This document shows positions 46,422 to 55,149 of a stretch of 64,000 nucleotides of DNA, one piece after another; the first letter of the stretch is position 1, and every line of letters starts with the position of its first letter. The notes beneath the pieces are model-generated. The model saw only the letters and a list, made by a program, of their open reading frames with translations, made no database searches and had not been told where the DNA came from. The translations under genes and the position numbers were made by a program. The DNA is from Granulicella mallensis (GTDB lineage: Bacteria; Acidobacteriota; Terriglobia; Terriglobales; Acidobacteriaceae): contig NZ_JACHIO010000009.1 of the NCBI RefSeq assembly GCF_014203225.1, forward strand, positions 186,001 through 250,000. Direction: 5' to 3'.

Positions 46422-46760
46422 GGAAAAACTTCGATGGAAGGAGAATAAGTGGAGATGATTCTCCTCTTGCGCTCCTTTAAGGGGCACGGAACTTTGAACC
46501 ATGGCTTTGACTCCTATAAGTACGGCAAATGAATTCCAGCGTGCTGCCTGGTGTGTTTCTGTTGGCAGAACTAACACCATTGCCAGAACCCACCAAAGCA
46601 ATTCACTGCGACGACACCGATACACGCCACAACATCCTGTGAATCAGCATGTTACCGACCATTCTCTGTAACCGATACAGTGAATAGAGTGTTTCAAACC
46701 TGGTTTACGCTATATTCATACAGACCTGATTTACTTGATTTACTAAAGCTGAGGCACAAT
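46422..46760. promoter_or_regulatory. Divergent region between the TonB receptor and its putative regulator
   Basis: This 339-base gap holds promoters for both genes. The right half is AT-rich (about 46680-46760). Related words TTACCGAC and TAACCGAT near 46650-46672 could be regulator half-sites. I do not see a perfect palindrome or clear -35/-10 pairs. GAGG precedes the regulator ATG at 46761. Confidence 0.4.
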
Positions 46761-48083
46761 ATGGTCTCCATCGACACGGAGGAGATAGCTCCTACTGGTT
46801 ACGCGATAACCCATAGCCGGCGAGCCTTGGTAAGTCGCGTGATTAGCTCTTCCATATTTGCCAAGAGCGAACGGCTTTCGAGTTTTCTTTCCTGCGTCTG
46901 CGAACTCACTCTCAATGGCAGAGCCCATGAGATTAATGAGCAGAAGATCGGAACCCTGGTCTTTGGCCGGCCAGAAGATTACGACTCTTCTATTGATGGA
47001 ATTGTGCGTACCCAGGCTAGCCGTCTGCGGCAGCGGCTTGATCTCTACTTCAATGGGGAAGGTGCGGATGAACCCGTACGCATCGTCTTACCCAGGGGAA
47101 GCTACGTCCCGCTCTTTGAGCGCAGGCTTCCCGCAGAGTCTATCCCCGATCTTCCGCCTATTCCTGCTGAAAATCCGCCGCTCTTACCTCCAACCAAGCT
47201 CGGCACAATAGAAAACGCAGGTCGCAGCGCAAGGCTCCCGTGGATACTGGTTACAATTCTCTCCATCGCGATCCTGGCCATCCTGATCAGAAACAGAGAG
47301 GTTTTATCCCGAGGGCCTGCTCCTATAGCACCACACCCACTCTGGAGCCTTCTCTTCCTCCCGGATCAAAGCACCATTGTCGTGCCGGGCGATAGTGCCC
47401 TGGTGATCTGGCAGGGGCTGATGAAGAAAAATGTAGGGCTGGCCGACTATCTCAGCGGAAATTATCGCAAGACAAGATCCGAAACAGATACCACAGTCAG
47501 CCAGGCCTCTGCCGTAGAGCTAGGCAGCCGGCGTTATACTTCGATCGTTGATCTGGACATTGCCAGAGCTCTCTCCCACTTTGGAGACCTCCGGAAAAGT
47601 TCCGTTGAACTACGATATGCGCGCGATGTCAGGCCAAATGATCTAAAGCAAGGCAACGTTGTGCTCATCGGCGCCCCAGAGGCAAATCCTTGGGTTGAGC
47701 TATTTGAGCCCAACATGAATTTTGTCTTTTCGAATGAACGAAGCCGCGAGATCTATTCCGTGCTCAATCGGAAGCCTGTTGGAACTGAGGCTGCAAAATG
47801 GGATTCCCAATATAACGATCCCCTGCACCGCGTCTACGGAGTTGTGGCCTTCCTGCCTAACCTGAGCGGCAAGGGCAATGTACTCATCCTGGAAGGAACC
47901 TCGATGGCCGGCACCGAGTGCGCCTGGGACTTCGTTGCTGACGATTCAGTGTTATTGCCGTTTCTTAATCAGATCAAGCGCGCCAACGGGACCATCCCCT
48001 ATTTCCAGATCGTGCTGGCTACCAGCAATATGAATGGCAGTTCGGTCAAGAGCAACATCCTGGCCTGGCGCGTCACGAACTAA
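46761..48083 (+). CDS. Membrane-anchored putative transcriptional regulator
   Basis: A 440-residue protein from ATG 46761 (GAGG six bases upstream). The N-terminal ~110 residues match a winged-helix-like module found at the front of many acidobacterial and planctomycete membrane regulators (SERLSSFLSCVCELTLNGRA, then GTLVFGRPEDYDSSIDGIVR and LRQRLDLYF). A Pro-rich linker and one membrane helix (about 182-202, WILVTILSIAILAILI) follow. The C-terminal ~230 residues, outside the membrane, are unrecognised. The layout recalls CadC/ToxR one-component sensors. Divergence from the TonB receptor suggests it senses the ligand and controls that gene. Confidence 0.7.
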   Translation: MVSIDTEEIAPTGYAITHSRRALVSRVISSSIFAKSERLSSFLSCVCELTLNGRAHEINEQKIGTLVFGRPEDYDSSIDGIVRTQASRLRQRLDLYFNGEGADEPVRIVLPRGSYVPLFERRLPAESIPDLPPIPAENPPLLPPTKLGTIENAGRSARLPWILVTILSIAILAILIRNREVLSRGPAPIAPHPLWSLLFLPDQSTIVVPGDSALVIWQGLMKKNVGLADYLSGNYRKTRSETDTTVSQASAVELGSRRYTSIVDLDIARALSHFGDLRKSSVELRYARDVRPNDLKQGNVVLIGAPEANPWVELFEPNMNFVFSNERSREIYSVLNRKPVGTEAAKWDSQYNDPLHRVYGVVAFLPNLSGKGNVLILEGTSMAGTECAWDFVADDSVLLPFLNQIKRANGTIPYFQIVLATSNMNGSSVKSNILAWRVTN

Positions 48084-48328
48084 CGCAAGTGCAAGCCTCT
48101 TTGACAGGTTGCGAAGCTTCAAGAGTGGTCAGGTATCTGCGCAGCCGATTCATTCAGTTCGAGCGCCTCAAACGCATCGGACAAGGCATCTCTTTACACT
48201 CGCAGCCAAGGATGAGTAGAGTCAGAGTTTCGGCAAAGGCTTAACTTCGCTTCGGCTGTCCACTTCCGCCGAGCCGTGCGACAAACTTCTATAATAAGTC
48301 GTCTAACAGGAAGAACCAGGAAAACTTC
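48084..48328. other. Spacer upstream of the histidine kinase
   Basis: About 245 bases with no supportable gene. It should hold the promoter of the histidine kinase. GGAAGAACCAGGAAAAC supplies a purine-rich ribosome-binding stretch before the ATG at 48329. Confidence 0.35.
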
Positions 48329-50110
48329 ATGCAAGTGATTTCCAAGCGTTTTGGCGTGATTGGCGGGTTTGCGTTGATGTTGCTCCTGCTGGCCATCAAC
48401 ACCGTCACGACGAGGCATCAGCTGGCGATCCAACTCGACTCCCAGGCGTGGGTGGCACACTCACGGATGGTACTCCTCGAGCTGGCCAAAACGGAATCGC
48501 TGCTGAAGGATGCAGAGACAGGACAACGCGGCTTCCTCTACACAGGAGACCCCAAGTACCTTGCCCCGTATCAATCAGCCATTCACGAAATCAATTCACA
48601 CATCGACAGGTTGTCACAACTGACGGCGGACAACCCGCAGCAGCAGGCTAGAGTCACGACGTTACGCCAGCTCTCCAATGCGAAGCTAAACGAACTCGCC
48701 CAGACGATCGCCCTTTACAGAGCAGATAAAACTGACGCGGCTAAAGCGCTCGTACTATCCGACGCAGGACTCCGAAGTATGGATCAAATTCGGAGTTTGA
48801 TTGGTGAGATGGGACGAGAAGAAGACTCCCTCCACACCACTCGTGCTGCGTCCTATCGAAAGAGCGTCCAGGGGACGATCTTTTCGATCTACCTGGCGAG
48901 TGCTGTTGCTGGGCTTGGCCTGATCTTCCTTGCTTATTACATCCTTCGCGAAATGGATCTTCGGCAAAAACATGCCCGGCAGCTCCTTGACCGTGAGGAG
49001 TGGTTCCGAGTGACGCTCACCAGCCTCGGCGATGCCGTGATTGCAACCGACGAGCTCGGCAGCGTTACCTATCTTAACCCTCTGGCGGAGCAACTCATGG
49101 GGACCACCATGCCAGAGGTTGTTGGACGCACCATTGAGGATGTCTTCCCCATCTTCAACGAGATGACCCATGCTCCAGTAGAGAACCCCGTAACGAGGGT
49201 CATGGAACTCGGACGCATCGTAGGCCTGGCCAACCATACCGTCCTTCAGCATACTGACGGCTCGTTGATTCCTATCGAAGACAGCGCCTCTCCCATACGG
49301 GATCGCCACGATCAGTTGATCGGCGTTGTCCTGGTCTTTCGCGATGCCACGCAGGAACGCAAGACGCAGGAACTATTGCGCGAGACTGAAAAGCTGACCG
49401 CCACCGCGCGTCTGTCAGCTACCGTTGCTCACGAGATCAATAATCCGCTGGAAGCTATCGGAAACCTGATCTACCTCGCCAAGGGCACTCCGGGCATTCC
49501 CGTTGACGCCGCCGAACATTTGGAGACGGCAGAGCAGGAGCTTGAGCGTGTGTCTCACATTACCAAACAGACGCTCGGGTTTTATCGTGAATCCAAGGTG
49601 CCGGAGCGTATCGACCTTCCGTCGCTGATCGAATACGTACTCAAGCTCTGCGCCAATAAGCTCAGGGCCAAGAACATCACGGTCCTGCGCGAGTATGAGG
49701 AATGCCCACACGTCCCAGGCATCTCCGGCGAACTGAAGCAGGCCATCTCCAACCTCATCTCCAACGCCGCGGATGCCGTAAACGAAGACGGAACGATCTG
49801 GATCAGATTGGCCTGTGTGGAAGACACCGGCAGCAGCTTCGTTCGAGTGGAGATTGAAGATGATGGTCCGGGAATCTCACCCGAACACATCGATCGAATC
49901 TTCGAGCCCTTCTATACGACCAAGAAGGATGTCGGCACAGGCCTCGGATTATGGGTCACAAAAGAGATCGTGGACAGACACGGGGGAATGATTCACATTC
50001 ACCCTCAGAGCAAGGATGGCGCACGTGGCGCTGCCTTTAAGGTCTCTCTCCCTTGCCCGCCAAGCGAACCAGCAACGCAGAAACCAGGAATGGAAGCTTC
50101 CCACCCGTAG
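48329..50110 (+). CDS. CHASE3-PAS sensor histidine kinase
   Basis: A 593-residue kinase. One N-terminal membrane helix (about 9-27), an extracytoplasmic CHASE3 domain (about 35-180, with AETGQRGFLYTGDPKYL) and a second helix (about 185-207) lead to a PAS domain (about 223-345, ATDELGSVTYLNPLAEQLMG). The dimerisation helix holds the phospho-acceptor His368 in VAHEINNPLEAIGN. The ATPase has N-box NLISNAADAVN, then DDGPGI and GTGLGLWVTKEIV. No receiver domain is attached and no response regulator gene is adjacent, so its partner lies elsewhere. Confidence 0.93.
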   Translation: MQVISKRFGVIGGFALMLLLLAINTVTTRHQLAIQLDSQAWVAHSRMVLLELAKTESLLKDAETGQRGFLYTGDPKYLAPYQSAIHEINSHIDRLSQLTADNPQQQARVTTLRQLSNAKLNELAQTIALYRADKTDAAKALVLSDAGLRSMDQIRSLIGEMGREEDSLHTTRAASYRKSVQGTIFSIYLASAVAGLGLIFLAYYILREMDLRQKHARQLLDREEWFRVTLTSLGDAVIATDELGSVTYLNPLAEQLMGTTMPEVVGRTIEDVFPIFNEMTHAPVENPVTRVMELGRIVGLANHTVLQHTDGSLIPIEDSASPIRDRHDQLIGVVLVFRDATQERKTQELLRETEKLTATARLSATVAHEINNPLEAIGNLIYLAKGTPGIPVDAAEHLETAEQELERVSHITKQTLGFYRESKVPERIDLPSLIEYVLKLCANKLRAKNITVLREYEECPHVPGISGELKQAISNLISNAADAVNEDGTIWIRLACVEDTGSSFVRVEIEDDGPGISPEHIDRIFEPFYTTKKDVGTGLGLWVTKEIVDRHGGMIHIHPQSKDGARGAAFKVSLPCPPSEPATQKPGMEASHP

Positions 50111-50152
50111 CATGAGTGAGGCTATCGGCATCCTTTTGCGGCAGCCTAAAAT

Positions 50153-50806
50153 GTGCTTATGGATTCAAGTCCCTTCTCCCCTTACGGAGAGCTAGCTCAC
50201 CAGCTGCTACCGTCATTCCAGTCTGCAGGCGATGGAGCCCATGACGTCTCTCACCTTGAAAGGGTATGGCGTAATGCCAGGGCAATCCACGCTGAAGAAG
50301 GCGGAGACCTGGAACTGCTGGCAGCCTCTGTCCTGCTGCATGATTGCGTTCAGGTTCCAAAGAACTCTCCCCTTCGAGACACCGCATCCAGGCTGGCGGC
50401 CGACGAGGCGCGAAAGCTGCTCCAAATCCTGGGATGGGAAAAGCCTCGCATCGAGACAGTCGCAGGTGCCATAGAAAGCCACAGCTACTCTGCCGGAATC
50501 ACACCGGCATCTCTCGAAGGTCGCATTCTGCAGGATGCAGATCGGCTGGATGCCATCGGCATGACCGGAATTGCTCGCTGCTTCTATACGGCAGGCCGCA
50601 TGGGCTCCAGCCTTTACTCCCCAATCGATCCCCGGGGCGACACGCGTCCGCTAGATGATCGTCAGTTCGCACTCGATCACTTTCCCAGGAAACTACTGAA
50701 GCTGGTGGACGGCTTTCAAACGGCAACGGGCCGGCATCTTGCCCGGCAACGGCAGCGCGCCTTGCAGGAGTTCTATGAAGGCATGCTCGCAGAGATTGGC
50801 TCCTGA
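50153..50806 (+). CDS. HD-domain phosphohydrolase
   Basis: A 217-residue HD-superfamily protein of the YpgQ/YedJ type. Metal-binding motifs are HDVSHLERV near 30-38, LLHDCVQVP near 62-70 and a late D in LQDADRLDAIGMTGIARCF near 130-148. These enzymes hydrolyse nucleotides or other phosphates; the substrate is unknown here. The start is GTG 50153 or ATG 50159, with a weak ribosome-binding site. It follows the histidine kinase by 42 bases on the same strand and may share its transcript. Confidence 0.88.
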   Translation: MLMDSSPFSPYGELAHQLLPSFQSAGDGAHDVSHLERVWRNARAIHAEEGGDLELLAASVLLHDCVQVPKNSPLRDTASRLAADEARKLLQILGWEKPRIETVAGAIESHSYSAGITPASLEGRILQDADRLDAIGMTGIARCFYTAGRMGSSLYSPIDPRGDTRPLDDRQFALDHFPRKLLKLVDGFQTATGRHLARQRQRALQEFYEGMLAEIGS

Positions 50807-50832
50807 TGAGGGTTTAGTCTATCATCTTTATC

Positions 50833-50846
50833 AGCAAACGTTTGCT
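50833..50846. promoter_or_regulatory. Perfect LacI-family operator
   Basis: AGCAAACGTTTGCT is a perfect 14-base palindrome with the central CG step characteristic of LacI/GalR-family operators. It lies about 400 bases before the TonB pseudogene, just after the HD gene. No LacI-family gene is in the window, so the regulator is encoded elsewhere. Confidence 0.6.
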
Positions 50847-51192
50847 AAACCAACACTGAATTTCAGGCATTCTCGATCAAAAAACCAATACTCGCCAACC
50901 GGATGACTAAGGGTTTTTCATTTTGTAGCAGCTAACGGCCCCCTCATAAGGGAGCCCGCTCATGAAGCTATGCCCACACTTCTTCCTACCTTCGAAGCTG
51001 CATTGCCCTGTCTCACGCCAATGCATATTTTGCGGTAGAAAACCGGGAGCGCTTCCGCAATCCATCAGTGAACGAAGGATTTTAGCGGGGCTTTCGCTTG
51101 TGCCCGCACCGCGAAACGAAATCCTTGACAAACGACATCGCGCAGGAGTATCCCTTTTCACGAAACTACTTCATAGATTGTTTTGACATCTG

Positions 51193-51206
51193 AGTAAACG
51201 TTTTCC
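51193..51206. promoter_or_regulatory. Weaker LacI-type operator candidate
   Basis: The core TAAACGTTTT shares the AAACGTTT centre of the perfect palindrome upstream. It lies four bases after a TTGACA word and about 45 bases before the TTG start of the receptor gene, a position suited to repression. Confidence 0.4.
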
Positions 51207-51243
51207 AGTCAAGACAAAGTCGATTTGAATTCTGGAGGCAACT

Positions 51244-53039
51244 TTGAGGCTACCGAGAGAACTTAAGATCTGGCATTTCTGCGTAGGGCTACTGGTCGGC
51301 TTAGCCCTTACATCAACCGCCGCAGCTCAATTGGACCAGGGTGCGCTTACCGGCGTGGTGAAAGATTCCTCAGGAGCCGTCGTGCCTCATGCATCGGTCA
51401 CCCTGACTGAAACCGACACCAACTTCGCCGTGAAGACACAAAGCAATGGCAACGGCGTTTACGTCTTCGACCCCATCAAGATCGGCCATTATTCCATCAC
51501 AGCTACCGCACCCGGGTTCAAGAACACGGACTTGTCCGGGATTGAAGTGCATGTCAATCAGCGCCTGGAAGAGGATGTACAGCTTCAGGTAGGCGGTGCA
51601 AATAGTAAGCGCAGCGTCTACTCCCCTTCTGCAGACCCAGGAATCCAGCGTTAGCCAGGTGATGAGCCAGCAACAGATCAACGACATCCCGCTCAATCAG
51701 CGCAACTACGTCTTCCTTGCCCAACTCTCTACCGGAGTTACCCCCACCAATGGGGGACGAGGTGCGGGAAATGGTGATTTCAACGCCAACGGTGAACGCG
51801 AAGTTATAGGCTCCCTTTCCAAACTCCGGCTGATAGACGGAGTAGCGAATGTTCTGGAAGATCGACGTCGAACAGACGTTCCCCCAACCTTCGTGCCTCT
51901 TGAACAATTGCCCCTCCGACGGTATCAAGCTGGAAACGGGACCACCAACCACAGGGCTGGCTCTACCCACACTTGTGGGCTGGGATCATGACATCAAGAC
52001 CACCTACAGCATGCAGCAAAACCTGAGTCTCCAATACGCGATCACGAACAATACGAGTGCAACGATTGCGTATGTGGGTACGGAATCACGGCATCTGGGC
52101 GTTGTAGTATTTCCCAACGGCTCGGCTGCGCTTCTTCCTCCTGGAATAAGTGGTGTTCCGTATGAACCATTCCCCGCAATCGGCAGCATCCACCAACTTA
52201 CGTTTGGGGCAGAGGCCAGCTATAACTCCATGCAGGTTAAGCTCGAGCGCCATCTCAGTAACGGCTTGAGCTTTGTCGGATCGTATACATGGTCCCATAA
52301 TCTCGATGACTCCAGAGAGCCGCTTCCAGACAGCTCCGATGGAGGCAATCGCTCCTATAATATCCTGGGCCTTGCACCGGATTACGGAAACTCGCCCTTT
52401 GATGTCCGGCAGCGTTTTACCTTCACCGGCACCTACCAGCTACCCTTCGGACGAGGCAGAAAGTATCTGAACCGCAACAGACTGGAAAACATCGTGCTGG
52501 GCGGTTGGGATACGACCCTCCTCTTCCTCTCACAAACCGGTACGCCCTTTACCGTTGCGTCCAACACGCCGACAGTCAATGGAGCAGGGGCGTTCCCTTA
52601 CCTGATAGCCGATCCCTTCAAAGGTGGGGGTACACCACCTGCGAGCAACCCAACCATTACTTGCCCCGCAAAGGTGCGGACTTTGACGAACTGGTATAAC
52701 CCCTGCGCCTTTGCAGATCCGGCCCTCCCCACCGTCATTACCGCCCCCGTAACGGGCGCCGGCAATATTCTGCAGTACCTCGGCAGTCCACGGTCGCAGA
52801 TCTCCGGCCCTGGATATGAACGAGTCAATATGACCTTCACGAAGTCTTTCCCCACCATCAAGGATCAGTACCTACAATTTCGTGCGGATGTCTTCAACCT
52901 TCTCAACACCCCCTCATGGGGCGCACCCTCCAACCAAAGTACCGGGGTACAGGGTGGTCTGATTACAGGTCCGGCGTTCTTCGGGAACTACACCCCGGAC
53001 GCCCGGTTCTTCCAGCTAGCAGCGAAGTATTACTTTTGA
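51244..53039 (+). pseudogene. Broken Oar-like TonB-dependent receptor
   Basis: Three frames together read as a receptor. Frame one (TTG 51244 to 51654) has a signal peptide and the carboxypeptidase-regulatory domain (GALTGVVKDSSGAVVPHASV). After a +1 shift near 51595-51605 a plug fragment appears (QQQINDIPLNQRNYVFLAQL, to about 51797). After a second break the frame from about 51870 to 53039 gives the C-terminal barrel half, ending LAAKYYF with the terminal Phe. Homologues have about 1100 residues, and here only about 590 are represented, so several hundred barrel residues are lost at about 51797-51870. The barrel end is free of stops, so decay may be recent. It would have imported an arabinose-containing oligosaccharide. 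Confidence 0.88.
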
Positions 53040-53056
53040 AGTAATCTTATTCCCGA

Positions 53057-53088
53057 CCGCTCAAGAGCTTCTTTAAGCTCTTGAGCGG
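53057..53088 (+). terminator. Terminator after the TonB pseudogene
   Basis: CCGCTCAAGAGCTT at 53057-53070 and AAGCTCTTGAGCGG at 53075-53088 pair perfectly around a four-base loop and are followed by TTTCCTT. It separates the pseudogene from the GH51 gene, 26 bases before its start, so readthrough or a nearby promoter must feed GH51. Confidence 0.8.
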
Positions 53089-53114
53089 TTTCCTTCACAT
53101 CTAGAGAGGAAAAC

Positions 53115-55031
53115 ATGTCCAGAAGCTTCCGAGCAGGCTCGCTTGTCCTAGCCGCGATCGCATTCACAGCCGCAGGTACAGCCCAGAGCCCCAAGGCGAC
53201 ACTTAATATTCAACTTGATAAGCCACTCCACGCAGTAAGCCCAACGCTCTATGGGCTCATGACGGAAGAGATCAACTACTCATACGATGGTGGGTTGTAT
53301 GGGGAGCTGGTGCGCAACCGGACGTTTCATGATCACGACTGGTCAGGGACAGCGCGCTGGGACCTGGCACATACAGGCGACGCAGAGGTCACCATGGCCA
53401 TCGACGACACCGAGGGCCCCAGTGAAGCACTGAGCAGAAGCTTGTTGCTGGACATCAAGCAGGCCGACCCTTCCAACGAGGCAGGTGTACGCAACGAAGG
53501 CTACTGGGGCATGGCCGTTCGGCCGGACACCACCTACAAAGGATCCTTCTATGCCAAAGGAGAGACCGGCGATATGGGACCGGTCCATGTCGCGCTGGTA
53601 AACGATAACTCAGGCGCCGCACTGGCAAGCGCTACCAGCGAACCGCTAACGACTGGCTGGCACAAGTACGAATTCACCCTCAAGACAGGCAAGGTTGAGA
53701 CTTCCTCAGAAAACCATCTTCAGCTCACACTAGGTCATACCGGCAAAGTATGGCTGTCGCTAGTCTCGCTATTTCCTCCCACCTATAAGAACCGCGAAAA
53801 CGGCAACCGCATCGACATCATGGAAAAGCTGGCGGCGATGCACCCGCAGTTCCTGCGTCTGCCTGGCGGCAACTACCTGGAAGGCGACACGATCGAAGAG
53901 CGCTTCGACTGGAAGGCTACCCTTGGCCCCCTGGTAGATCGCCCAACACACAGGAGCCCGTGGAACTACCAATCCTCCGACGGGTTAGGGCTACTGGAGT
54001 TTCTAGAGTGGACGGAAGATCTGAACATCAAACCAGTGTTGGCTGTGTACGCAGGCTACTCTCTGAAGGGAGCACATGTACCTCCAGGCCCCGGATTGCA
54101 GTCCTACGTGGACGATGCTCTGGATGAGATCGAATTTGTAACAGGTGATCCCAACAGCACAAAGTGGGGTGCTGTACGCGCAAAGCTTGGACATCCGGCT
54201 CCCTTTCCACTGACCTACGTAGAGATCGGCAACGAAGACTGGTTCGATCGCTCCGGCAGCTATGAGGGCCGGTATGCGCAGTTCTACAAGGCGATTAAGG
54301 CCAAGTATCCGCAGCTTCAACTCATCGCAACCGCACCCCTAAAGCGCACGAAGCCGGATGTAATCGACGATCACTACTACAAGCGGGCGGATGAGTTCTT
54401 CGATTTCGTGAAGCACTATGACGACGCTGACAGGAATGGGCCGAAGATCTTCGTAGGAGAGTGGGCAACGCGTGAAGGAAGCCCAACTACAAACTTCGGA
54501 GCCGCTCTCGGCGATGCCGCGTGGATGACAGCGATGGAGCGCAATAGCGATCTGATTGTGATGGCCTCCTATGCGCCTCTCTTCGTCAACGTGAATCCCG
54601 GAGGCATGCAGTGGGAGTCCAACCTGATCGGCTACAACGCGCTCAGCAGCTATGGAGCTCCCAGCTACTACGCACAGTCGATGTTCGCCGAATATCTCGG
54701 GACAGAGGTGCCGGTATCCACGATTGAGGGAGAGGGTCATCGCTTCTTCTACTCCGTTACACGAGACTCAGCTAAGGGTAAGGTCTACCTCAAACTCGTG
54801 AATGCGACCTCCTCACCGAAGCCGATCCAAATCAATCTGAGTGGAGCAGGCACGATATCCGCATCAGGCATGCTGATATCGCTCAGCGCGACAAATCCGG
54901 CTGAGACGAATACCATCGCTGCACCGACGAGGATCGTTCCAGAAAAGACAGGGCTGAAGAATCTAAGTTCTTCCTTCAGCCATACCGTTCCAGCCTATGC
55001 GGTACAGGTTTTGGAGCTTTCGACGAAGTAA
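53115..55031 (+). CDS. Exported alpha-L-arabinofuranosidase, GH51
   Basis: A 638-residue GH51 enzyme with a signal peptide (SLVLAAIAFTAAGTAQS). An N-terminal beta region (SPTLYGLMTEEINYSYDGGLYGELVRNRTF, about 44-73) and a carbohydrate-binding-like insert precede the TIM barrel, which starts near FLRLPGGNYLEGD (about 253). The acid/base Glu374 is in EIGNED and the nucleophile Glu449 in VGEWATREG. A C-terminal beta domain closes it. It releases L-arabinose from arabinan, arabinoxylan or arabinogalactan outside the cytoplasm, feeding the araA/araD operon at the right end. Intact, unlike its upstream neighbour. Confidence 0.93.
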   Translation: MSRSFRAGSLVLAAIAFTAAGTAQSPKATLNIQLDKPLHAVSPTLYGLMTEEINYSYDGGLYGELVRNRTFHDHDWSGTARWDLAHTGDAEVTMAIDDTEGPSEALSRSLLLDIKQADPSNEAGVRNEGYWGMAVRPDTTYKGSFYAKGETGDMGPVHVALVNDNSGAALASATSEPLTTGWHKYEFTLKTGKVETSSENHLQLTLGHTGKVWLSLVSLFPPTYKNRENGNRIDIMEKLAAMHPQFLRLPGGNYLEGDTIEERFDWKATLGPLVDRPTHRSPWNYQSSDGLGLLEFLEWTEDLNIKPVLAVYAGYSLKGAHVPPGPGLQSYVDDALDEIEFVTGDPNSTKWGAVRAKLGHPAPFPLTYVEIGNEDWFDRSGSYEGRYAQFYKAIKAKYPQLQLIATAPLKRTKPDVIDDHYYKRADEFFDFVKHYDDADRNGPKIFVGEWATREGSPTTNFGAALGDAAWMTAMERNSDLIVMASYAPLFVNVNPGGMQWESNLIGYNALSSYGAPSYYAQSMFAEYLGTEVPVSTIEGEGHRFFYSVTRDSAKGKVYLKLVNATSSPKPIQINLSGAGTISASGMLISLSATNPAETNTIAAPTRIVPEKTGLKNLSSSFSHTVPAYAVQVLELSTK

Positions 55032-55043
55032 TGCTTTTTCAAC

Positions 55044-55075
55044 CTGTTCGTGCTGGAGAGATCCAGCACGAACAG
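55044..55075 (+). terminator. Hairpin after GH51
   Basis: CTGTTCGTGCTGGA at 55044-55057 and TCCAGCACGAACAG at 55062-55075 form a perfect 14-base stem with a four-base GAGA loop. No T-run follows on the plus strand, so it may stabilise the GH51 mRNA end or terminate weakly before the GH27 gene. Confidence 0.6.
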
Positions 55076-55149
55076 TAACTACAACTTCCGACTCAGAAAT
55101 GAATCTGCAGAACCTGCATAGCCTGACGACCTAGTAACGGAGAACGCAG

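Larger units (their letters stand above)
50807..51243. promoter_or_regulatory. Regulatory region of the plant-polysaccharide locus
   Basis: A 437-base gap upstream of the broken TonB receptor. It holds one perfect and one weaker LacI-type palindrome, listed separately. It also has two TTGACA words at 51125-51130 and 51183-51188. The second lies just before the weaker palindrome, so a repressor there would block the promoter spacer. No good -10 box follows either. GGAGG precedes the TTG start at 51244. Confidence 0.5.

Noticed and set aside
50907-51186. Short open frames on both strands in the region before the TonB pseudogene
   Set aside because: Composition is not protein-like and they overlap probable control sites.
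51125-51188. Two TTGACA words as full sigma-70 promoters
   Set aside because: No acceptable -10 hexamer follows at 16-18 bases, so they are mentioned only as partial signals.
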